A stretch of 64,000 nt of DNA from a virus: positions 62,001 through 126,000 of the IMG/VR virus record IMGVR_UViG_3300027850_000002; one strand, given 5' to 3'. Position numbers and translations under genes: made by a program. The stretch's first letter is position 1. The number at the start of each line of letters is the position of its first letter. The notes below the pieces were generated by a model. The model was not told where the DNA came from and did not search any database. It saw only the letters and a list, made by a program, of their open reading frames with translations. Positions 58,851 through 64,000 of the stretch are shown here, piece after piece.

Positions 58851-60592
58851 GTACGTGGAACTCCATCAACCCGAATCAGTTGATCCCCAGTAGTGTCGTT
58901 GCAGCCGTAACCGCGATAGGCGACACCCTCACAAGTGCAATCAGTGCAGCGTCAAATCCGCTCAGTAAATTTCCTTCCTTATCGGCACCGAACGTTCCCG
59001 ACCCCATCACAGCAGTCGTTAATGCGATTTTGGATACATTGTCAGGTCTCCTCAAGGCCGGTCGTATTCACACACTTGCCGTACCCATTGTAAAAACGGT
59101 TCCTAACAAACCGTCGCCTCGGTTGCCGTCCACTCTAAACGACCTACAAGCCATGCTTGCAGTGCGATTAGGTCCCGCGTCTACCGCGGAACATGACGCA
59201 TATACGAACATGGTCATGCGTACAGGTGGTAATGCGGGCTTCTACCAAACATTCGCCGCGTCGATCATGGATCCGCAAGACTCCAACAGACCGAAATATG
59301 ACAACGGTAAAGATGCCGTTGCGATGACGGTCTTAATGATCGGTGCGCCAAGGTTCTCAAGCATCGCATCAGCAGCATCGACGCTAGACCTTCTAACGCG
59401 TCCGACGAGTGACAACAGCTTCGTCTCTCGCATCATCCCTGTCCCACAAAATCTAGGTACGAAAGTTGTAGGGTCTACGAAACCTCCGGGAATTGGTGTA
59501 CGTCTCGATTGGGATCCTCCAAAACCAGAGAACACACGTCAATTCTTCCCAGGTCTATCTGTCGAAGTAAAACGTTATGCCGTCATTCGAACAACGGACC
59601 CACGCGGAGCACGTGCACGCATGGTCATGGACTTGTTCAAGACGCAAAAGCTGACTGAAGGTCTAACAACAGGAAAGGCCAAGGTCGTCAAAATCGGGTC
59701 GGGCAGAAATACAGCGTATCTAGATACCGACGCGAGCCTCAAGCCCGCGACCCCCGTCTACTACTTCATCGCGTGGGAATGCACCGTGAAAGAGAACGGG
59801 GAGACTGTCACACTACCGTTCGATAAACTTTCGAACGTGTCCAAGGTTGCGGTAACGAGTCCTGCTGCACCGCAAACGGGAAGCGCACCCAACTGGGTTG
59901 CTACGGACTCGGCGATCTCTGCATTTCCAAGTCTCGATAACGCGGCCCGTCGCCTCATCGCAGAGACCCAAGTTCTGCTCAAGCCTTCCGCGAGTCCGCT
60001 GTCGCGCATTGATGCGGCGCTCAAAATATCTAAGGATGCAACTGCACGCTTGTCTGCGCGTTCAACGGAATTGATTGACGACGTCAAGCGGTTGACTGCA
60101 GCGCTGTCGGCGCCCATTCCCGCGGTCTACGTCACCCAGATGTCGAGCGCTACAGGCGGAACAGCGTTTCTTCTAGCTGAGCTAGCTAAACGTCTCGGCG
60201 ATACAAGTGACCCTTCACGCCCCCCGTTTGATAACGGTGAGTATGTGATTGGTGTTTGCTTTGTTGCAGGTGCGCCCCGTCTCGCGGACCTAGCGAAGGT
60301 CATCGCATTCTTCAAGGCGCTATTCGGTCCTGCCAACGCTGCGAATCCGCTACTCGGTCTTCTTGCTTCAATCGACACATTGGTGGCTCAAGCAGAAACG
60401 GTAGTTTTCCAGCCAGACATGACGCCGTTCCCTCCAGGAACGGACCTGACGGCCATCGACCCCGCGACGGGACGGCCTCCAACACTTGGTACGGCGGTGA
60501 TCGCTGCAGATGGAACGCCTGTCGCAGCTGACAGCCCGGACAATCCGAACGCAGGTAACACGAACGTCCCGCCGTCTGCCGAGCGCTGCTAG
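58847..60592 (+). CDS. Structural/baseplate-type protein with internal duplication (581 aa)
   Basis: By eye the codon usage is less GC-rich than that of its neighbours. Two related segments recur, DSNRPKYDNGKDAVAMTVLM followed by IGAPRFSSIASAASTLDLL (~residues 145-185), and DPSRPPFDNGEYVIGVCFVA followed by GAPRLADLAKVIAFFKALF (~460-500). Between them lies a beta-rich, fibronectin-like region (GIGVRLDWDPPKPENTRQFF, TPVYYFIAWECTVKENGETV). It may be a baseplate or fibre-anchor protein. The different base composition suggests a more recent origin than the flanking genes. Confidence 0.65.
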   Translation: MSTWNSINPNQLIPSSVVAAVTAIGDTLTSAISAASNPLSKFPSLSAPNVPDPITAVVNAILDTLSGLLKAGRIHTLAVPIVKTVPNKPSPRLPSTLNDLQAMLAVRLGPASTAEHDAYTNMVMRTGGNAGFYQTFAASIMDPQDSNRPKYDNGKDAVAMTVLMIGAPRFSSIASAASTLDLLTRPTSDNSFVSRIIPVPQNLGTKVVGSTKPPGIGVRLDWDPPKPENTRQFFPGLSVEVKRYAVIRTTDPRGARARMVMDLFKTQKLTEGLTTGKAKVVKIGSGRNTAYLDTDASLKPATPVYYFIAWECTVKENGETVTLPFDKLSNVSKVAVTSPAAPQTGSAPNWVATDSAISAFPSLDNAARRLIAETQVLLKPSASPLSRIDAALKISKDATARLSARSTELIDDVKRLTAALSAPIPAVYVTQMSSATGGTAFLLAELAKRLGDTSDPSRPPFDNGEYVIGVCFVAGAPRLADLAKVIAFFKALFGPANAANPLLGLLASIDTLVAQAETVVFQPDMTPFPPGTDLTAIDPATGRPPTLGTAVIAADGTPVAADSPDNPNAGNTNVPPSAERC

Positions 60593-60601
60593 CTGCCTGA
60601 T

Positions 60602-60630
60602 TTGTTTATTAGGTAAGCGGCGCCTATCAT
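60602..60630 (+). promoter_or_regulatory. Leaderless late promoter: TTGTTT-17-TATCAT
   Basis: TTGTTT 60602-60607, 17-nt spacer, TATCAT 60625-60630 in GGCGCCTATCATTCCGC, ending 5 nt before GTG 60636. This is the only site where a full two-hexamer promoter and a leaderless start coincide. Confidence 0.75.
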
Positions 60631-60635
60631 TCCGC

Positions 60636-60899
60636 GTGCCCAAGATTCGTGAATACACGTGCGATTGTGGTGCCCGTTTCGAACACATGCACATGACCGA
60701 AGATGAGGTCGCGCTGTGTCCGACGTGCGCGCAATCAGTCGGTCCAAAGGACGAAATGTTGGGCGGGCATTCGTGTACAACAATCGTTCCGATGTCCCGG
60801 ACCTCGTTGAAAAACAAGGCGGGCTACGTCCACTCGCACGGCGACAAGCCGGCTGAAAAGGGCTCGGTTAGCGTGCCGAGCAACAAGGGGAGCTTCTGA
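60636..60899 (+). CDS. FmdB-type zinc-ribbon protein (87 aa)
   Basis: GTG 60636 chosen because it lies 5 nt after TATCAT and gives the family-typical start MPKIREYTCDCGARFEHMHM (GTG read as Met). The longer frame upstream runs into the preceding gene. The second knuckle is ALCPTCAQSVGP. This CxCG ... CPxC pattern is that of FmdB-like regulatory proteins, common in phages, of unknown target. The C-terminal half is Gly/Lys/Ser-rich. It opens the lysis region. Confidence 0.78.
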   Translation: MPKIREYTCDCGARFEHMHMTEDEVALCPTCAQSVGPKDEMLGGHSCTTIVPMSRTSLKNKAGYVHSHGDKPAEKGSVSVPSNKGSF

Positions 60900-61405
60900 T
60901 GCAGGACCAGATCGAAACCGTCAGCATGTTGATCGTCAAGGGTGTTGTACTGCCGCTCGTAGGACTCTTTGTCGCGTGGGCATCCATGATGCTGCCGGCG
61001 TGGATCAAGGCAAAGGTGAAGAACGAGAGTGTCGCGGGCGTCCTCGAGCGCCTCTCGACGCTTGCGTTCTCCGTCGTAACGGAGATCCAGCAGACGATCG
61101 TCTCAGGTCTCGGCGACCAAGCGACCACAGAAGAGCTGCAAAAGGCGCGCGACCAAGCGATCGCAACCCTAAAATCACACCTCGGTGCGAAGGGTATGAA
61201 GGAACTGATGACAGTGTTGGGTCTTGCGGACGCCGCCGTCAACAAGCTGCTCGTCACATTCATCGAATCGGCGGTGCACAACCTTCCAAAGACGTTGATG
61301 GCAGGAACGTTGATCGAGACAAAGTCGACCACGACACCAGAAACGGCGAGCGAACCAGCTACCACCACTGTCACTACCACCGCAGCAACTTCGACCCCGA
61401 CCTGA
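60899..61405 (+). CDS. Holin, LL-H-like
   Basis: 168 residues; ATG overlaps the previous TGA (TGATG). One N-terminal membrane helix (MLIVKGVVLPLVGLFVAWAS) is followed by AWIKAKVKNESVAGVLERLS, a long amphipathic region and LKSHLGAKGMKELMTVLGLA. This is the build of the phage LL-H holin family (Phage_holin_6). The C-terminus is a Thr/Glu-rich disordered tail. It should time lysis by opening the inner membrane for the hydrolases at 61821 and 62564. Confidence 0.7.
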   Translation: MQDQIETVSMLIVKGVVLPLVGLFVAWASMMLPAWIKAKVKNESVAGVLERLSTLAFSVVTEIQQTIVSGLGDQATTEELQKARDQAIATLKSHLGAKGMKELMTVLGLADAAVNKLLVTFIESAVHNLPKTLMAGTLIETKSTTTPETASEPATTTVTTTAATSTPT

Positions 61406-61416
61406 AAGGCCTTCCT

Positions 61417-61824
61417 ATGCGCTTCATTCTCGTCCTCGTTCTCGTCATCGGTCTGGCCAGCACGACCGCGTGTCCTCCAGGTCCAGGTCCTGTCGGTCCG
61501 GTGATCAACGCCGTTGTCGATTGTCTCGGTGCGAACCGCCCGCAAATCGACACCCTTATCAACGAGTTCAAGGGACCGATTCTCGGTGGTGGTTCGGTCT
61601 CGTGGCCGGACGTCAAGCTTCGGGCAACACAGGCCGGCAAGGACATCGGCGGCTGTTTCATCATGGAACTGACGCAGTGGTTCCTCAGTGGAACGCGCGC
61701 AGCGCCGGATGCAAAGGCGGCGCACGACGCTGCAGAGGAATTCCGTAGGACCGTCGGAGGAAACGCGACGTACTCCACGATCTGCGTGCGGGAAGACGGT
61801 ACCAAGTCGGCGTGTAAGCTGTGA
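61417..61824 (+). CDS. Lipoprotein, possible spanin-like lysis protein (135 aa)
   Basis: The N-terminus MRFILVLVLVIGLASTTAC is a lipoprotein signal peptide with lipobox-like TTAC, Cys 19 being lipidated. A Pro/Gly-rich linker (PPGPGPVGPVINAVVDC) follows, then a small domain with further Cys residues (AGKDIGGCFIMELTQWFLSG, TYSTICVREDGTKSACKL). Placed between holin and endolysin it may act as an outer-membrane spanin, although it is longer than usual and has disulfide-type cysteines. Its stop overlaps the next GTG. Confidence 0.6.
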   Translation: MRFILVLVLVIGLASTTACPPGPGPVGPVINAVVDCLGANRPQIDTLINEFKGPILGGGSVSWPDVKLRATQAGKDIGGCFIMELTQWFLSGTRAAPDAKAAHDAAEEFRRTVGGNATYSTICVREDGTKSACKL

Positions 61825-62567
61825 CGCTGAAGATCGGCAAAACGGGCGCAGTACCGTCGCGACATGATCCAAAGACGGTCACGTACAAGGCGATCCACAA
61901 AGCGCTCGCAATTGCCGATCCGAGACGTACACCGCCATTTCACGTCGACACTCGGCCACGCAACGCACGCTGGGACATCAACGGCAACGACCGCTACGGC
62001 TGCTGCACGTTCGCTGGCATCGTCCGTATCATGCAGAACAACGCGGCCCGCAAGGGCCGTACGCTTGACATCACGGACGAGGACGTCATCAAGGCGTACC
62101 TGGACAGCACAGGTGGCGTCGACGCAGGGCAGATGCCGATCAACGCGCTGAACTACATGCGCAGCATCGGCATCAAGGGCCACAAGGTGTTGGCGTATGC
62201 ACGGGTCGGTGACCGAGACGTGTACGAACGACAAAGCGCGCTCGCGACGTTCGGTTCGCTGTACGTCGCCGCAGGGCTGCCTGCCAAACTCAATGATGAT
62301 CGGGACCTACGGTGGGAGTTGACGCCGCGTGAGAAACGCACGGCTAGCGACGAGCCGCGCTCGATGGGCGGACACGCCTACCCGATTTTTGGTTTTCAAC
62401 GCGGTGAAGAGTTCTCCGTACCGTGGGACCAGGAGGTCATCGAAGAGGCCAACTGGACGGACTATTACCGCGAGGAGACCTGGGTGTTCGCTGACAACCA
62501 GGAAACGGACCAACTTCTGCTCGGTGTCATGTTCGCGCAACTCGCAGCGATCAAGGAGACCGCATGA
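61821..62567 (+). CDS. Papain-like cysteine peptidase-type protein (248 aa)
   Basis: GTG overlaps the previous TGA. The motif NGNDRYGCCTFAGIVRIMQN resembles the active-site Cys helix of the phage/actinobacterial 'GNDxYGDC' papain-fold family. SMGGHAYPIFGF would carry the His, and WVFADNQETDQLL a later polar residue. No signal peptide. Next to the endolysin it may cut peptidoglycan peptides or proteins during lysis, or be injected. Overlaps the endolysin start by 4 nt. Confidence 0.6.
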   Translation: MTLKIGKTGAVPSRHDPKTVTYKAIHKALAIADPRRTPPFHVDTRPRNARWDINGNDRYGCCTFAGIVRIMQNNAARKGRTLDITDEDVIKAYLDSTGGVDAGQMPINALNYMRSIGIKGHKVLAYARVGDRDVYERQSALATFGSLYVAAGLPAKLNDDRDLRWELTPREKRTASDEPRSMGGHAYPIFGFQRGEEFSVPWDQEVIEEANWTDYYREETWVFADNQETDQLLLGVMFAQLAAIKETA

Positions 62568-63562
62568 CCCTCAAGCTAGGCAGTCAAGGACCCGAGGTCG
62601 AACAGCTGCAGCTCAAGTTGAAGGCCGCCGGGTACGACCCTGGCAACGTCGATGGAGACTACGGCAAGCGTACTGTGGACGCCGTGCTCGCGTTCCAAAC
62701 AGACCGTCCAGATCTCGACGATGACGGTGCTGCAGGTCCAATGACCCTCGGCGCTCTGGATGCTGCGATTGCAAAGACGAAGCCCGCGTCTGCAACGCCC
62801 GTGGCGCCGACATCCACCGTGCCTTGCGACGCGACAACGTGGGCCGCTTTCATGTCACTTGTCGACAAGGTCACAAAGCTTCCCGTCAAGTACGGACCTG
62901 GGCGAGGTCTTTGGTCCAAAGACAAATTCGTCATCACGTACAATCCCGGATCGCTCGTGAAAGACGTCAGGTGGACCGGCTGGCCGAACGTTCTCGGAAA
63001 GCCGTACCCAAGCTTTCACTGTACGTCGTGGTGCAACTTCTTCATGAGCTGGTTGTGTCGCCGCAACCAGGACTACACGCACGCGGGCAACATCCCCTCG
63101 CTGTTCGACCTTCTTTCGAAAGGTCCAGAGGTCCATCAGAACCCGGGCGCTGGTCCGTACCGAGGCTTTGGGGACGTGTGCTATCCGATTGTCCCCGATG
63201 GGTCAGCTGTGAAGCGCAGCGGCGTGCCCAAGGTCATGGATGTACGTGAGCTGTACGCACGTCGGGCGGACTTGCCGACCTTCGTCGTGTTCGGCCAATC
63301 GACGAAGAAAACCGGCGGCTGGAATTGGTGGCATCACACAGGGCTGTACGTCGCGCGCGACGGCAAGCTGTTCCGGATCGCCGCCGATGGCTTCAAGGGG
63401 TCGAACGGCTACTCTGCGAGCCCGATGAAGTACGTGGAAATCACGCCCCAGAACCTCAGTGCGTTCGACGGCTGTGTGTACCGCTGCTACGGCGTCCGCA
63501 CGACGGACGGTACCTACGGCGACAAGAGCAGGCCGTACGCGACCGTGGACTTCGAAGCGTAA
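62564..63562 (+). CDS. Endolysin: peptidoglycan-binding domain plus NlpC/CHAP-like peptidase
   Basis: 332 residues. The N-terminal PG_binding_1 domain (~1-65) shows LGSQGPEVEQLQLKLKAAGY, GDYGKRTVDAVLAFQ and DGAAGPMTLGALDAA. After a Pro/Ala/Thr linker comes a cysteine-peptidase-like domain, with Cys in YPSFHCTSWCNFFMSWLCRR and His in GGWNWWHHTGLYVARDGKLF, spaced as in CHAP/NlpC-P60 enzymes. It should degrade the cell wall after holin action. No signal peptide, consistent with holin dependence. Confidence 0.82.
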   Translation: MTLKLGSQGPEVEQLQLKLKAAGYDPGNVDGDYGKRTVDAVLAFQTDRPDLDDDGAAGPMTLGALDAAIAKTKPASATPVAPTSTVPCDATTWAAFMSLVDKVTKLPVKYGPGRGLWSKDKFVITYNPGSLVKDVRWTGWPNVLGKPYPSFHCTSWCNFFMSWLCRRNQDYTHAGNIPSLFDLLSKGPEVHQNPGAGPYRGFGDVCYPIVPDGSAVKRSGVPKVMDVRELYARRADLPTFVVFGQSTKKTGGWNWWHHTGLYVARDGKLFRIAADGFKGSNGYSASPMKYVEITPQNLSAFDGCVYRCYGVRTTDGTYGDKSRPYATVDFEA

Positions 63563-63578
63563 TCCCGCGTCGGTCCAC

Positions 63579-63584
63579 TATAAT
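63579..63584 (+). promoter_or_regulatory. -10 box (TATAAT) of a predicted leaderless promoter
   Basis: TATAAT in GTCCACTATAATTAGGGC ends exactly 6 nt before ATG 63591. It lies in the 28-nt gap after the endolysin gene. No -35 seen. Confidence 0.62.
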
Positions 63585-63590
63585 TAGGGC

Positions 63591-63956
63591 ATGGCGCAGA
63601 CCCTGACCGTCGCTGGCGCGGCCTCCTGTCCTTTCGTGGACGGTGGCGCCGTTGCTCCCATTCCCCTTGCGACTGCTCTCGGCTTCACGTCACGAGCAGA
63701 CTTCCAGCGGAGCTATCTCGGCGCCATTGTCGATGATCCTGTCAACTTCGGGACGCTCGCAGTGCCGGGTGCCAAGGGCGTCATCGTCATGTGCACGGCA
63801 GGCAGTTGCACGATCAAGTTCAACGGCGGTCTCGATGCGTGGCCCCTCTCGCCCGGCGGCTACTTCATTTGGATCAACACCGCGCAGCCATTCCCGACGT
63901 CGGCTCTGATCTCGACGACAGGTGCTGCAGGCGTGTTCTTCCTCGCGGTAGGATGA
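63591..63956 (+). CDS. Hypothetical beta-rich protein (121 aa)
   Basis: Leaderless start after TATAAT. Sequence is Gly/Ala/Val-rich with Cys residues at ASCPFVDGG, VMCTAGSCTIKFNGG, then WPLSPGGYFIWINTAQPF and AGVFFLAVG. It is a small beta-sandwich-like protein, possibly a decoration, fibre-tip or baseplate component. No family recognised. Confidence 0.68.
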   Translation: MAQTLTVAGAASCPFVDGGAVAPIPLATALGFTSRADFQRSYLGAIVDDPVNFGTLAVPGAKGVIVMCTAGSCTIKFNGGLDAWPLSPGGYFIWINTAQPFPTSALISTTGAAGVFFLAVG

Positions 63957-63959
63957 CCA

Positions 63960-64000
63960 ATGCTACAAAGGGCTTTCGAACAGGGCTGTAGCAACGCGTG
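63960..64000 (+). CDS. Start of another tagged protein (3' end outside window)
   Basis: ATG 63960, 3 nt after the preceding stop, opens MLQRAFEQGCSNA before the window ends. This matches the first half of the recurrent module (A-F-x2-G-x3-A), so a further family member begins here. Confidence 0.6.
   Translation, partial: MLQRAFEQGCSNA

Overview
The window is part of a large, high-GC tailed bacteriophage genome with a contractile tail (myovirus architecture). It carries a large terminase, portal, capsid maturation protease, decoration protein, HK97-like major capsid protein, tail sheath, tail tube and gp5-like spike, together with a nearly complete replication set. No tRNA, integrase or lysogeny gene was seen. 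The host cannot be named. A lipoprotein in the lysis region hints at a diderm host, while several start codons lying 5-6 nt after a -10 box (leaderless mRNAs) recall actinobacterial and Deinococcus-type expression.

Layout. 1-492 is the end of a fibre-like virion protein. 495-3592 (minus) is a tightly overlapping cluster ending at a U8 terminator: a metallopeptidase/VWA protein, two small proteins and a DUF932-like protein. A freestanding HNH endonuclease (3564-4079) and two unknown plus-strand genes (4087-5730) separate this cluster from a MoxR-type AAA ATPase (5733-7019, minus) that probably works with the VWA protein. 7045-9723 is an intein-containing large terminase. 9727-18888 (minus) is replication: DEDDh exonuclease, UDG-like/exonuclease/PolA fusion, primase-helicase, Cas4/RecB-type nuclease and a Cys-rich candidate ssDNA-binding protein. 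A sigma factor (19071-19898, plus) follows, then a second minus cluster (19895-25080) of small proteins, another PD-(D/E)XK nuclease and a SNF2-type helicase.

25124-63956 is one long plus-strand late region: portal, a beta/beta-prime RNA polymerase fusion, two small genes, the rest of beta-prime, many small virion-type proteins, protease, decoration protein, capsid, connectors, sheath, tube, membrane proteins, spike, and a lysis region (holin, lipoprotein, two putative cell-wall/peptide hydrolases). No tape-measure gene is in the window; it probably lies beyond one edge.

The most unusual features are: (1) a multisubunit RNA polymerase in which beta is fused to the N-terminal half of beta-prime while the C-terminal half is a separate gene, the two parted by two small genes and all embedded among head genes; (2) a recurring ~16-residue module (roughly A-[YFH]-x2-G-x3-A-[LM]-x2-F-[KG]-[LIV]) at the N-terminus of at least nine otherwise unrelated small proteins and inside two more, which may be a shared address tag; and (3) TATAAT/TATCAT boxes exactly 5-6 nt before start codons, predicting leaderless transcripts. 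All calls come from reading sequence and remembered family motifs; no database search was run.
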